A stretch of DNA of 64,000 bases from Acidimicrobiales bacterium (GCA_033344915.1 JAWPML010000001.1:4048263-4112262), one strand, 5' to 3'. Shown: positions 28,297 through 37,801, counted from the first letter of the stretch. Notes: generated by a model not told the origin, from the sequence alone. Translations and numbers: made by a program.

Positions 28297-29116
28297 CGGC
28301 GTCGAAGACGACGCGGTCGCCGACCCGGGTCTGGAACAGCGTCTCGTCGCCCTCGTTCCACATGTGGACGTCGAGCGTTTCGCCCGGCATCACCGGTGAC
28401 TTGAACCGGCCTCCCATCGAGCCGAAGCGGTCCGGGTCCGAGTCGCAGAGTCCGTGCAGCAGGGCACGGCCGGTGAAGCCGAAGGTGCACAGCCCGTGCA
28501 GGATCGGCTTGTCGAAGCCGGCCATCGCCGCGAACGACGGGTCGGAGTGCAGCGGGTTGCGGTCGCCGTTGAGGCGGTAGAGCAGCGCCTGGTCGTCCCT
28601 CGTCTCGTAGCTGATCACCTGGTCGGCGTCCCGTTCGGGCAACGCCCAGTCGCTCGCCGGGCCGCGGTCGCCGCCCCACCCGCCCTCGCCCGAGATGAAG
28701 AGGCCGCTGCGCGAGGTCCACAGCGGGTTGCCGTCCGCGTCGGTCACGGTGGTCTCGAGTCGGACCAGCGCCGCCTTGCCCTTGTCGTAGATCGCGGCGA
28801 CCTTTCCCTGGCCGACGGCGGTCCCCGCCGGCGGCACGGTCTGGTGGATCTCGATCGCCTGCTCGCCGTGCAGCAGCGCCGCGAGGTTGAAGTCCCCGAA
28901 CTTCGGCATGCCGCCGGAGCCCATCACGACGACCTGCGTCGGCAGCGCCTTCTGTTCGGTCTCCTGGGTGTTCTCGGTGGTGAACTCCAGCTCGAACCCG
29001 GTCGGGTCGGTGACGCCCGCGCCGACGCCGAGGGCGTAGAGCAGGCTGTCGTCCGACGTCCAGGTGATGGTGCCGGGTTCGGACGTGTTGCCGACGGCGT
29101 TCGGGTCGATGGGCAT
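28277..29116 (-). CDS. MaoC-like (R)-enoyl-CoA hydratase, double hotdog
   Basis: This 279-residue protein has the hydratase-2 motif RLNGDRNPLHSDPSFA (about 190) with the Asp-x4-His dyad that adds water to trans-2-enoyl-CoA. GFDKPILHGLCTFG follows, as in HTD-type 3-hydroxyacyl dehydratases of mycobacteria and in peroxisomal MFE-2. The N-terminal half is a second, non-catalytic hotdog. It would act in fatty-acid or sterol side-chain metabolism. The ATG at 29116 has AGGAG 5 nt upstream. It lies 32 nt downstream of the tetR gene and overlaps the GH1-like start by 20 bp. Confidence 0.88.
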   Translation of the reverse strand: MPIDPNAVGNTSEPGTITWTSDDSLLYALGVGAGVTDPTGFELEFTTENTQETEQKALPTQVVVMGSGGMPKFGDFNLAALLHGEQAIEIHQTVPPAGTAVGQGKVAAIYDKGKAALVRLETTVTDADGNPLWTSRSGLFISGEGGWGGDRGPASDWALPERDADQVISYETRDDQALLYRLNGDRNPLHSDPSFAAMAGFDKPILHGLCTFGFTGRALLHGLCDSDPDRFGSMGGRFKSPVMPGETLDVHMWNEGDETLFQTRVGDRVVFDAGVFTNR

Positions 29117-29148
29117 GGTTTCTCCTGTCGATGGGTGGTGTGGGCGGT

Positions 29149-29775
29149 TCAGGGGGTGGGCGCGGCGAGCGTCGCCATCGCCATCGCGGTGATGCGGTCG
29201 GCGAGCCGATCGGCATCGAGATCGGCGGTCGCCGTTGTCGTGATCAGGCCGATCGCCCCGGACACGAGCACGCGGGCGTCCGCGTCGGTCAGCTCGGGTC
29301 TGGCCGAGCGGAGTTCGTCGCTCCACTCGGTCGACCAGGCCCGGAGCCGACGGGTCATCGGCGATCGGCGCTGCGAGGACAGATGGCGGGCTTCGCTCGT
29401 CCACACCGAGATCAGCGCCGAGCGTTCGAGGGCGACGCGGACATAGGCGCGGACATAGCCCTCGAGGACACCCATCGGGCCGGAACCCGAGACGCGGGCG
29501 TTCTCGTTCGCCTCGTGGACCTCGTCCGCGGCCATCTGGATGGCCTCCAGGAGGATCTCCTCCTTCGAGGAGAAGTGGCGATAGATGGCGGGACCGCTGA
29601 CGTCGACGGCCTTGCCGATGTCGTCGACCCCGGTTGCGGGATAGCCGCGCTCGTGGAACAGGTCGATCGCGGCCGCGAGGATCAACTCCCGGCGGTTCGA
29701 CGGTCGCCGCGACGGCGCCGCGTCGACCGCGTCCGCGAGGGCGTCGTCATCGAGTGGGCGGGCGGCGTCCGACAT
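29149..29775 (-). CDS. TetR-family transcriptional regulator
   Basis: This 208-residue regulator has an N-terminal helix-turn-helix: RELILAAAIDLFHERGY, then VDDIGKAVDVSGPAIYRHFS and SKEEIL, in the canonical TetR order (about 28-75). The C-terminal half is helical and should bind an effector. It is the first gene of an operon with the MaoC-like and GH1-like genes, so the effector is probably an acyl-CoA (inference from context). A palindrome centred on AACGTT lies 4 bp upstream of its ATG and is the natural autoregulatory operator. The VWA gene is divergent and starts 92 bp away. Confidence 0.9.
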   Translation of the reverse strand: MSDAARPLDDDALADAVDAAPSRRPSNRRELILAAAIDLFHERGYPATGVDDIGKAVDVSGPAIYRHFSSKEEILLEAIQMAADEVHEANENARVSGSGPMGVLEGYVRAYVRVALERSALISVWTSEARHLSSQRRSPMTRRLRAWSTEWSDELRSARPELTDADARVLVSGAIGLITTTATADLDADRLADRITAMAMATLAAPTP

Positions 29776-29778
29776 GGT

Positions 29779-29794
29779 TAGTGAACGTTAACAA
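29779..29794. promoter_or_regulatory. Candidate TetR operator upstream of tetR-maoC-GH1
   Basis: TAGTGAACGTTAACAA is an imperfect palindrome centred on AACGTT, with GT/AC flanks and one mismatch per side in the inner 12 bp. It starts 4 bp upstream of the tetR ATG, so bound repressor would cover the promoter. The spacing and size match operators of actinobacterial TetR regulators of lipid genes. Confidence 0.6.
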
Positions 29795-29866
29795 GAGTGA
29801 GGAGGCGGGTCGAAGCCGAGGCGGGACGATGGGTCCGAGGCGGTGACGGCGGGTTAGGGTCCGGAC

Positions 29867-31903
29867 ATGGTCTTCCGTCGTCGTCGCCGCCAGCGGCGTC
29901 AGCCGCCCCACTTCACCTATTCGCGTTGGGACGGTTCGCAGACGGGCTTCCAGGTCGACGCCGACCATCTCTTCGACGAGCTCGCCGACGACCTGCTCTA
30001 CCACGGCGACGTCAACAACGCCCTGCGCCAGATGATGCAGGGCGGCATGCAGGACATGGACGGGCGCCGGATGGAGGGCATCCGCGACATGCTCGACAAG
30101 CTGCGCGAACGCCGCCGCGACATCCTCGACAAGCACGACCTCGGCGGCGTGTTCGACGACATCGCCGACGCGCTGCGTGAGGTGGTCGAGGAGGAGCGTC
30201 AGGCGTTGAACGACATGGTCGAGAACGCCGCCGACTCCGGCGACGAACGGCGAGCCGAGCTCGCGAGCGACTCGGCCACGATGAAGAACATGGAGCTCGA
30301 CATGCTCCCGCCCGACCTCGCCGGACAGGTCAAGGGGCTGCAGAGCTACGAGTTCGAGAGCGAAGAGGCACAGCAGAAGTTCGAGGAGCTGATGGACAAG
30401 CTCCGCGAGCAGCTGATGCAACAGCAACTCGACCAGATCGCCGACGGCGTCAACAACATGTCGCCCGAGGACATGCAGCGCATGAAGGACATGCTGGCCG
30501 AGCTCAACAACATGCTCGAGCAGCGGGCCAACGGGGTCGAGCCGGACTTCGAGAAGTTCATGGAGGACTACGGGGACTTCTTCCCGGAGAACCCGCAGAC
30601 CCTCGACGAGCTGCTCGAGGTCATGGCCCAGCGGATGGCACAGGCCCAGCAGATGATGAACTCCATGTCGCCGGAGCAGCGCCAGCAGCTCCAGGAGCTG
30701 AGCAACCAGCTCATGGAGGACATGGACCTCAACTTCCAGATGAACCAGCTGGCCGACAACCTGCGCGAGCAGTTCCCCCAGATGGGCTGGGGCCAGGGCT
30801 ACGACTTCCAGGGCCAGGACCCGCTCGACATGCCCCAGGCGATGGACATGATGGGCGAGTTGGGCGACATCGATCAGCTCGACAACCTCCTGCGGGGTGC
30901 CACCAATCCCGGCGCACTCGCCGAGGTCGACATCGACCGGGCCCGTGACCTGCTCGGCGACGAGTCGGCCGAGTCACTCGAGCGCATGGCCGAGCTGGCG
31001 CGCATGCTCGAAGAGGCCGGGCTGATCGAGAACCGCGAGGGGCGCTACGAACTGACGCCTCGGGCCATCCGCAAGATCGGCAACGGTGCCCTCGAAGAGA
31101 TCTTCAAGCAGATGTCCGACGACATGATGGGCAAGCACGAGCTCCACAAGGCGGGCCAGGGCCACGAGCGGGAGTACGAGACCAAGGCCTACGAATACGG
31201 CGATCCGTTCAACCTCCACATCGAACAGACGCTGCGCAACTCCATCGCCCGGTCCGGCGGGGGCACGCCGGTCCGTCTCCATCCGGACGACTTCGAGATC
31301 GAGCGCACCGAACAGCAGGTGCGGTCGGCCACCGTGCTGATGCTCGACATCTCGATGTCGATGGCGATGCGGGACAACTTCCTGCCCGCGAAGAAGGTCA
31401 CCATGGCCCTCCATTCGCTGATCTCCAGCCAGTACCCACGCGACTTCCTCGGGATGGTGTCGTTCAGCGAGGTGGCCCGCGAGTTCAACGCCGCCACCCT
31501 CCCCGAGCTCAGCTGGGACTATGTGTACGGCACCAACATGCAGCACAGCTTCCAGCTGGCCCGCAAGATGCTCGCCCGTGAGACCGGCACGAAGCAGATC
31601 ATCATGATCACCGACGGCGAGCCCACCGCCCACATCACGAAGTCCGGCCAGCCGTACTTCAACTATCCGCCCTCACAGGAGACGGTGGACCTCACGCTCG
31701 CCGAGGTCGCCAAGTGCACCCGCGAGGACATCCGCATCAACACCTTCGTGCTCGATGTCACCCACTACCTGCGTCACTTCGTGGAGCAGATCTCCCGCAT
31801 GAACGGCGGCCGCGCCTTCTTCACCACCAACGACAACCTCGGCGACTACATTCTCCATGACTTCGTCGAGCACAAGAAGTCGATGGTGCGTGGAAGGCGA
31901 TAG
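29867..31903 (+). CDS. VWA-domain protein, partner of the MoxR-type ATPase
   Basis: This 678-residue cytoplasmic protein ends in a von Willebrand A domain (about 485-675) whose metal site is LMLDISMSMAM (DxSxS, about 493), with later TNM and ITDGEPT elements. The middle (about 60-330) is strongly helical and rich in Met, Gln, Glu and Asp, with related segments such as MSPEDMQRMKDML and MSPEQRQQLQELS. The N-terminus is basic (MVFRRRRRQRRQ). In actinobacteria such proteins are encoded with ChlI-like ATPases, as here at 25663. The ensemble is thought to act as a metal-dependent chaperone. TAGGGT (29855-29860) precedes the ATG by 6 nt. Confidence 0.85.
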   Translation: MVFRRRRRQRRQPPHFTYSRWDGSQTGFQVDADHLFDELADDLLYHGDVNNALRQMMQGGMQDMDGRRMEGIRDMLDKLRERRRDILDKHDLGGVFDDIADALREVVEEERQALNDMVENAADSGDERRAELASDSATMKNMELDMLPPDLAGQVKGLQSYEFESEEAQQKFEELMDKLREQLMQQQLDQIADGVNNMSPEDMQRMKDMLAELNNMLEQRANGVEPDFEKFMEDYGDFFPENPQTLDELLEVMAQRMAQAQQMMNSMSPEQRQQLQELSNQLMEDMDLNFQMNQLADNLREQFPQMGWGQGYDFQGQDPLDMPQAMDMMGELGDIDQLDNLLRGATNPGALAEVDIDRARDLLGDESAESLERMAELARMLEEAGLIENREGRYELTPRAIRKIGNGALEEIFKQMSDDMMGKHELHKAGQGHEREYETKAYEYGDPFNLHIEQTLRNSIARSGGGTPVRLHPDDFEIERTEQQVRSATVLMLDISMSMAMRDNFLPAKKVTMALHSLISSQYPRDFLGMVSFSEVAREFNAATLPELSWDYVYGTNMQHSFQLARKMLARETGTKQIIMITDGEPTAHITKSGQPYFNYPPSQETVDLTLAEVAKCTREDIRINTFVLDVTHYLRHFVEQISRMNGGRAFFTTNDNLGDYILHDFVEHKKSMVRGRR

Positions 31904-31980
31904 CGCTGAACGACCCTCAGCCTCAACGTGACACCGCCGCCGCCGATGGGCAGGGGGTGAGTGCATCCGGAGGGGAGACC

Positions 31981-34900
31981 GTGCGTCCCGAAGTCGGTTC
32001 CGAAGCGTGGCACCAGTTGATCGCGGGCGAGCTCCAGCGGTCGGTGGTCGAGCTCGCCGATGCCCCCCTCGACGGGTTCGACGAGGTGCTGGTCGACGTG
32101 TTCGGCCGGTTCGGCCGCCTTCTCGGGGCGAATACGGTCGGCGAGGCCACGACGACGGACGAAGGCGTCGTGTGGTTCGACGACACGCTCACAACGCTGG
32201 AGGAGGTCGAGGCGTTCGGTGTGATCGCCCGCTCGCTGGAAGAGGTCACCGGCCTCACCACCGTGAAGGGTCCGCGAGGCTGCCCCATCGTCGCCGCGCC
32301 GGCGAACAGCGGAGGGTTCTCGAAGTTCACCGCCTTCATCGGCGAGCCCGGCTGCGTGCCCGGCGTGGACATCCTCCGCGCCCTCGGGATGCTCAGCGCG
32401 ATCGTGGGTGCCGCCCGCCAGCGCATCTGCGCCGAGCGCGAGCTGCGCGACCGGGCCGAGCGCCAGGACCGTCTCAACGAGCTGTCGGAGATGGCGGCCA
32501 CGGCCACACCGGATCCCGAGACGCTCGAAGCCATGCTGGAGCTGGCGCGCACGTCGCTCGACACCACTGCCGCCTCCACGCTCGTGCGCGACGGCGACGA
32601 GTTCGTGCTCGTCGCGTCGACGGACGTGTTCGGCGAGCGACCGGTGCCGATCGGCACGCGGACCAGCGACACCGTTGCCCGCTTGCTCGAGAGCGCCAAC
32701 GCCGGCCATCTGGTGCGCCCGCTCGAGGACTTCGTGCGATCGCCCGACGCGCTGGTCAACTCGGTCGGCGACGTGCTGGTCGTGCCCCGCTACGTCGGTA
32801 CCGAGGTGGCGGGCGTCGTGGTGTTCATGGACGCCCGCAACCGCACGTGGCTCGAGGAGGACATCGAGTTCGCGAAGTCCGTCTCGCGCAGCATCCAGAA
32901 TCTCGTGCTGCGAACCGACATGGATGCCCGCCTCCGCCGTCGACACGAGCTCGATCGGATGATCTCGGCGGTTGCGACGATCGCGGCGCGGACCACCCTC
33001 GAGGCACTCGACGAGGTCATGGAGGAGACGCTCCGACTCGCCATCGAGGGATTCGGGCTCACGGGCGCGAGCATCTGGGCCTCCGTGGACGATCGGGCCG
33101 TGCGGGTGGCCTCACGCGCTGCCGACGGCGAGCTCAGCCACGATCGGGTCAGTGCACCCTTCGACGAGGATGGCGGGCGACGACTCGTCGAGAGCGGTGT
33201 CCGATTCGTCGAGGTCTCCTCCTTCGAACTGGACGGTCCGCCGTTGACGCCCTCCGGGACGGGGCTGGTCGTCCCGATCGGGGTCGCTCCCAGCGGCTTC
33301 GTGGTCTTCATCGCCGACGACAAGACCTGGACCGACGACGAGATCGCCGCGGCGAAGGCCCTGGCGTCCCTCGCCGAGCAGACGCGTGTGCGCCTCCGGG
33401 GAGACGCCGCGATCCACGAGCGCCTCCGGGGCGAGGCGCTCACGGCCGCGGTTGCCGCCGCGGCCGTCGACACGACCACGGCCAACGTGGACGAGCGGGT
33501 CGCGACGATCCTGCGGCTCGTGCAGGACCACTTCGGCGTGGTCGAAGCGTCGATCTGGCGGTTCGGTCCCGACACGATCTGGTGCGACGCTGCCGTGCGA
33601 ACGGACGGACGTCCCGCCGCGGCGGGGTGGACGATGCCGCTGCCACCTGGCGACGGCATCCGATCACGGGGCTGGGGGATCATGCGGCTCGGGTCGCTCG
33701 ATCTGGGCGACAACCGGCAGCTCGATCCGGACGACACCAAGCTCCTGGTGGTCGGCTACGGCAGTGCCGTCGATCTCATCGGCGGAGTGGTACTCACCGA
33801 CCACACGGGCCGCTGGTGGCACGAGGAGGACATCGCGACGGTCCGCAGTGTCGGCGCGATCATCGGGCAGCTCCACCTCCGTATCCAGTACGCCCGTCGA
33901 CTCGAACGCCAGCAGTCGATCGAACGGGTGCTCGCCGACACATCGGCGCGCTTCGTCCACGCCACGCTCGACGATGCGAACCAGGTCGTGGAGGACGGGC
34001 TCGAGGAGCTGCGCCGCCACTTCGGCCTGGCGTCGCTCACCCTGCTCCACCTCGATCGTCCTTCCCTGCAGATGCAGGTGTCGTGCGAGGTGACCGAAGA
34101 CGGCCTGGCGATGCTCGCCTCGCTGCCGCCCCTCGACCGCGATGCACCCGCCATGGCCCGGATCCTCGATCCCGCCGCGAGTAGCCGCTGGCCGCTGAGC
34201 GATCTCTTCCCGACCGCACCGGCCGGCATCGAGACCATCGTGCTCCCCACCGTTCGTGGCCGCGACGTCGTGATGCTCGTCGCGACGGTACGCGCCGGGA
34301 GCACCTTCTCCGAGGACGCGGAGCCCTCGTTGCTTTCGATGGTCGGTTCGATCGCCCAGCTGCGCCGTCGTCTCCTGCTCGAGCGGCACTCCCGGCGGCG
34401 GGCGGAGGCCGATCAGCTGGTCGGCTCGATCGCGCGATCGTTCATCGAGCAGCCTCCTCACGACCACAACAGTGCCGTCGCGGAGGCACTCGAGCGCATC
34501 GGTACGTTCTTCGGGCACGTCGCGATCAGCTACTGGGACGTGCCGGCCGACGAACCCTTGCGTCGCGTCTTCGGATGGTCGGACCCGGACCACGCCGACC
34601 TCGATGCCTCCCGGATCGAGGTCTCCGGCGCGGGTCACCCATTGTCGAGTCTGCTCGCGACGTCGGCCGAGTCCGAGGTCGTGGAGCTCGGCGCCCACGC
34701 GCCGATCCCTGAACTGAGCAGCCACACGATGCTGATCCAGCGTTTCGGGTACGACGACTTCGAGTGCGGACTCGCGGCCCAGATCGCCCGGCCGAAGCAC
34801 CAGATCGACGATCTGGACATCCAGCTCGACGTGCTGGAGAACGTCACGCGGCTCGTCGAGCAGCTCTGGCAACGGGCGGACGCCGAGTTGCTCGTCAGCC

Positions 34901-37074
34901 GCAGACTCCAGCACGAGGATCGGCTCCGTCGATTCGCCACCACGCTCCTGTCCGTCGATGCGGATTCCAACGAGACGGCCGAGGCGGCGTTCGCCGAGCT
35001 TGTCGCCTCGGTCGGCGTCGATCAGGCCACCATCTGCCGCTTCGCGGCGGGGCCGGAAGGATTCGACTGTGACGCGGTGCTCCATGTCGCGAAGGACGGC
35101 GTCGGCGCGCTCGACGAGCGCTTCCAGTCGTTCGTCCTGCCGCTCGGGTTCACGGACCCCGCCACGGCGCCGCACTTCTCCGCGTCCGCCACCCAGTGGC
35201 CGATCGACGAAGCGCCGGCCGGGACCCAGCAGATGCTGCGAGCCACGGTCCCACCGGGCCCGCGTCAGATCGCGTTCCTGCCCGCGCCGGGTTCGGACCA
35301 TCGGGGCGACGGCAGCTACCTCACCCTGTCGCGACCGGGCAATGGCCCCTTCGCGGCCGAGGATCTCGAGCTGTTCCGGTCGGCCCACTCCATCCTCGTG
35401 CAACACGAGGCCCGGGTGGCCGCGGAGCGCTACTTCGGTGCGGCCTTCAATTCCGCGCCCGTCGGGATCAGCCTGCGCGACCGCGACCTCCGGTTGCTGC
35501 ACTGCAACGCCGCCTACTGTGATCTGCTCGGGCGCAGCCACGACGCACTCGTGGGGACGGACCTCCACGAGGTGATGCCGCGTGACATGGCCGATCAGCG
35601 GGTCGAGCAGCTCGCCGATGCCCACGAGGGCAGCAGCGAGACCGAGTCGGTCTACCGGCGTCCGGACGGCACGATCCGTTGGGCATCGGTGCGTTCGACC
35701 GCCATCACGATCCCGGGCCGCCGTGGTCCTCTGTATCTCAGCTACGCCGAGGACATCACCGACCGCCGCCGCAACCGCGAGATGCTCGAGTACCAGGCGA
35801 CCCATGACGAGCTCACCGGTCTCCCGAACCGGCGATCACTGGTCGCGGAGATCGCCCAGGAGCTGGCGCACCAGAGCGACTGTGCAGTGCTCGTTCTCGA
35901 CCTCGACCGCTTCAAGGTCGTCAACGACTCGCTCGGACACAGTGTCGGTGATCAGCTCCTCATCACCTGCTCGGACCGGATCCGCCTGTCCCTGCGGCCC
36001 GGCGATGGTCTCTGCCGGCTCGGCGGCGACGAGTTCGCGATCCTGCTCCGCGCCCCCGCCGACGCCCATGCCGCCGGCGTGGTCGCCGACCGACTCCTCA
36101 CCCTGTTGCGCGAGCCGGTGATCGTCGGCGACGACGAGGTCTTCCCGAGTGCCTCGATCGGCATCGCGATCCCGAACGAGGGTGACTCCGTCGAGGACCT
36201 GCTTCGTCATGCCGACGCGGCCATGTACCAGGCGAAAGGCCTGGGCCGGGATCGCTGGGAGGCGTTCGACGGGTCGATGCGCCAGGCCGTCGTCGATCGC
36301 ATCCGCACCGAGACCGATCTGCGGCGGGCCATCGAGAACGGTCAGCTCGAGGTGCACTATCAACCCGAGTTCCTGCTCGAGACCGGCGAGATCGTGGGCA
36401 CCGAGGCGCTGGTCCGTTGGCGCCACCCGGAGCGGGGTCTGCTCGCCGCGGGCTCGTTCATCAGCCTCGCCGAGGAGACCGGTCTCGTCGTCGACCTCGG
36501 ACGCTGGGTCCTCACCCAGGCCACGTTGCAGGGGGCCGCGTGGCTCGCGGCCGGTCACGACATCATCACCCGCGTCAACTTGTCGGCCCGCCAGCTGCGC
36601 GGCGCCGTGGTCGCGGAGGTCGAGGAGGCATTGCGCCACGCCGGGCTTCCCGCCAACCGCCTGTGTCTCGAGCTCACCGAGACGGCGATCATGGACGACG
36701 TGCAGGAGTCCGCGCGCATCCTCGCCCGGTTCCGTGAACTCGGGGTGCAGGTCGCGATCGACGACTTCGGCACCGGTTTCTCGTCCCTCGCGTACCTGAA
36801 ACGGTTCCCCGTGGACATCCTGAAGATCGACCGCACCTTCGTGGACGGTGTGGGAGTCGATCCCGACGACACAGCCATCGTCCGATCCGTGATCGGTCTG
36901 GCCCGCACCCTGCGGTTGGAGGTCGTCGCGGAGGGCATCGAGGACGCGTCCCAGGTCGGGGAACTCGTCCGGCTCGGGTGCGTGCGGGGGCAGGGCTTTC
37001 ACCTCGCGCGTCCGGCTCCGGCGGAGGATGTCTCGATGCTCCTGGCCGGCACCAGGGCGCCCATTCGCGAGTAG
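31981..37074 (+). CDS. Giant multi-GAF-PAS-GGDEF-EAL signalling protein
   Basis: This protein of about 1697 residues has no membrane segment. Its first 1130 residues hold several GAF-like sensor units, each beginning with a helix such as RRHELDRMISAVATIAARTTL or LEALAxxx-type repeats and ending in a loop like WTDDEIAAAKALASLAEQ. A PAS domain follows (about 1147-1260), then GGDEF (CRLGGDEFAILL, about 1347) with an RPGD inhibitory site, then EAL (GTEALVRWRHPERG, about 1474). ELTETAIMDD, IDDFGTGFSSL, LKIDRTFV and EGIED keep the EAL metal and catalytic residues, so both c-di-GMP synthesis and breakdown are possible. The GTG at 31981 follows GGAGGGGAG; a GTG at 31957 is also possible. Confidence 0.9.
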   Translation: MRPEVGSEAWHQLIAGELQRSVVELADAPLDGFDEVLVDVFGRFGRLLGANTVGEATTTDEGVVWFDDTLTTLEEVEAFGVIARSLEEVTGLTTVKGPRGCPIVAAPANSGGFSKFTAFIGEPGCVPGVDILRALGMLSAIVGAARQRICAERELRDRAERQDRLNELSEMAATATPDPETLEAMLELARTSLDTTAASTLVRDGDEFVLVASTDVFGERPVPIGTRTSDTVARLLESANAGHLVRPLEDFVRSPDALVNSVGDVLVVPRYVGTEVAGVVVFMDARNRTWLEEDIEFAKSVSRSIQNLVLRTDMDARLRRRHELDRMISAVATIAARTTLEALDEVMEETLRLAIEGFGLTGASIWASVDDRAVRVASRAADGELSHDRVSAPFDEDGGRRLVESGVRFVEVSSFELDGPPLTPSGTGLVVPIGVAPSGFVVFIADDKTWTDDEIAAAKALASLAEQTRVRLRGDAAIHERLRGEALTAAVAAAAVDTTTANVDERVATILRLVQDHFGVVEASIWRFGPDTIWCDAAVRTDGRPAAAGWTMPLPPGDGIRSRGWGIMRLGSLDLGDNRQLDPDDTKLLVVGYGSAVDLIGGVVLTDHTGRWWHEEDIATVRSVGAIIGQLHLRIQYARRLERQQSIERVLADTSARFVHATLDDANQVVEDGLEELRRHFGLASLTLLHLDRPSLQMQVSCEVTEDGLAMLASLPPLDRDAPAMARILDPAASSRWPLSDLFPTAPAGIETIVLPTVRGRDVVMLVATVRAGSTFSEDAEPSLLSMVGSIAQLRRRLLLERHSRRRAEADQLVGSIARSFIEQPPHDHNSAVAEALERIGTFFGHVAISYWDVPADEPLRRVFGWSDPDHADLDASRIEVSGAGHPLSSLLATSAESEVVELGAHAPIPELSSHTMLIQRFGYDDFECGLAAQIARPKHQIDDLDIQLDVLENVTRLVEQLWQRADAELLVSRRLQHEDRLRRFATTLLSVDADSNETAEAAFAELVASVGVDQATICRFAAGPEGFDCDAVLHVAKDGVGALDERFQSFVLPLGFTDPATAPHFSASATQWPIDEAPAGTQQMLRATVPPGPRQIAFLPAPGSDHRGDGSYLTLSRPGNGPFAAEDLELFRSAHSILVQHEARVAAERYFGAAFNSAPVGISLRDRDLRLLHCNAAYCDLLGRSHDALVGTDLHEVMPRDMADQRVEQLADAHEGSSETESVYRRPDGTIRWASVRSTAITIPGRRGPLYLSYAEDITDRRRNREMLEYQATHDELTGLPNRRSLVAEIAQELAHQSDCAVLVLDLDRFKVVNDSLGHSVGDQLLITCSDRIRLSLRPGDGLCRLGGDEFAILLRAPADAHAAGVVADRLLTLLREPVIVGDDEVFPSASIGIAIPNEGDSVEDLLRHADAAMYQAKGLGRDRWEAFDGSMRQAVVDRIRTETDLRRAIENGQLEVHYQPEFLLETGEIVGTEALVRWRHPERGLLAAGSFISLAEETGLVVDLGRWVLTQATLQGAAWLAAGHDIITRVNLSARQLRGAVVAEVEEALRHAGLPANRLCLELTETAIMDDVQESARILARFRELGVQVAIDDFGTGFSSLAYLKRFPVDILKIDRTFVDGVGVDPDDTAIVRSVIGLARTLRLEVVAEGIEDASQVGELVRLGCVRGQGFHLARPAPAEDVSMLLAGTRAPIRE

Positions 37075-37100
37075 TCCTCGCAAAAAACCCCTTCGCGGCC

Positions 37101-37136
37101 TTTACAAGAGCGGAAACACAGTGATGTAATTACATC
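37101..37136 (+). promoter_or_regulatory. whiB promoter with a palindrome over its -10 box
   Basis: TTTACA (37101-37106) and TGTAAT (37125-37130), 18 bp apart, form a good -35/-10 pair. The -10 lies within GATGTAATTACATC (37123-37136), a perfect 14-bp palindrome that is AT-rich in a GC-rich genome. A dimer bound there would block the promoter. Confidence 0.6.
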
Positions 37137-37154
37137 CGTGGCAGCAGGGCGGAG

Positions 37155-37174
37155 GGGATCCACATCCGGATCCC
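37155..37174 (+). other. Hairpin in the whiB mRNA leader
   Basis: GGGATCC (37155-37161) and GGATCCC (37168-37174) form a perfect 7-bp stem with a 6-base loop. It sits 13 nt before the GGAGG ribosome site, within the predicted leader. Confidence 0.5.
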
Positions 37175-37195
37175 GTCGAGCGCCACGGAGGATTC

Positions 37196-37489
37196 ATGGC
37201 CATCACTTCCGACACCGAAGCCGAGGAGAAGGCGTGGCAGGACTACGCCAACTGTCTCGGAGTCGATCCTGATCTGTTCTTCCCCGAGCGGGGAGCGTCC
37301 ACCCGCGAGGCGAAAGAAGTCTGTCGAGGGTGCGTCGTTCGCGACGACTGCCTCGAATACGCCTTGCAGAACGGCGAGAAGTTCGGCATCTGGGGCGGGA
37401 TGAGCGAGCGGGAGCGCCGCCGGATCCGCCGTCAGCGGGCCCTGGCCCGTGCCGCGGCAGCTGCCCAGGCCGGCTCCGTCACCGCCTGA
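37196..37489 (+). CDS. whiB: WhiB-family Fe-S regulator
   Basis: This 97-residue protein has four cysteines (20, 43, 46, 52) in the C-x22-C-x2-C-x5-C pattern that holds a [4Fe-4S] cluster. They are followed by the GIWGG turn (64-68) and a basic tail RERRRIRRQRALAR for DNA binding. WhiB proteins are actinobacterial redox-sensitive regulators that bind the main sigma factor. Unlike most genes here it has a leader of about 60 nt with a GGAGG site, a palindrome on its -10 and a hairpin, indicating layered control. It stands upstream of tatA and the ECF sigma/anti-sigma pair. Confidence 0.92.
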   Translation: MAITSDTEAEEKAWQDYANCLGVDPDLFFPERGASTREAKEVCRGCVVRDDCLEYALQNGEKFGIWGGMSERERRRIRRQRALARAAAAAQAGSVTA

Positions 37490-37509
37490 TCGACCCGATT
37501 GCGCTCAGG

Positions 37510-37529
37510 GTCGGCCGTCACCGGCCGAC
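37510..37529 (+). terminator. Perfect 8-bp hairpin after whiB
   Basis: GTCGGCCG (37510-37517) and CGGCCGAC (37522-37529) pair perfectly across a TCAC loop, 20 nt after the whiB stop. It separates whiB from the tatA transcript. Confidence 0.7.
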
Positions 37530-37606
37530 AATCTTCGTGAGCGGCTTTCGTCGAATCTTGCGCGGCCCTCATACGTTCTTCACGTCTGAAGGGGTACTGT
37601 CGGACC

Positions 37607-37789
37607 ATGCTCGCCATCATCAACGGAAATGAATGGATCTATCTGCTGATCCTCGTCGTCGTCGTGTTCGGGGGCGCCAAGATTCCGCAGCTCGCTCGCT
37701 CACTCGGGCAGGCCCAGAACGAATTCAAGAAGGGTCTGTCGGAGGACGCCGACGACAACGACGAGGACGACGCCAAGTCCAGCAAGTGA
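37607..37789 (+). CDS. tatA: Twin-arginine translocase subunit TatA
   Basis: This 60-residue protein has one N-terminal membrane helix (IYLLILVVVVFGGAKIP), the family FGGAKIPxLARSLGQ hinge and amphipathic helix, and an acidic tail. It forms the channel of the Tat pathway for folded proteins. The usual FG motif is intact. TACTGT (37595-37600) ends 6 nt before the ATG, so the mRNA should be leaderless. The ECF sigma gene follows after 12 bp and could be cotranscribed. tatB and tatC are not in the window. Confidence 0.92.
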   Translation: MLAIINGNEWIYLLILVVVVFGGAKIPQLARSLGQAQNEFKKGLSEDADDNDEDDAKSSK

Positions 37790-37801
37790 TCCACCGTCAC
37801 C

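Noticed and set aside
37075-37100. Terminator with A-run after the GGDEF-EAL gene
   Set aside because: GCGAG/CTCGC with a 5-base loop is followed by A residues, not U, so it does not fit an intrinsic terminator on the plus strand.
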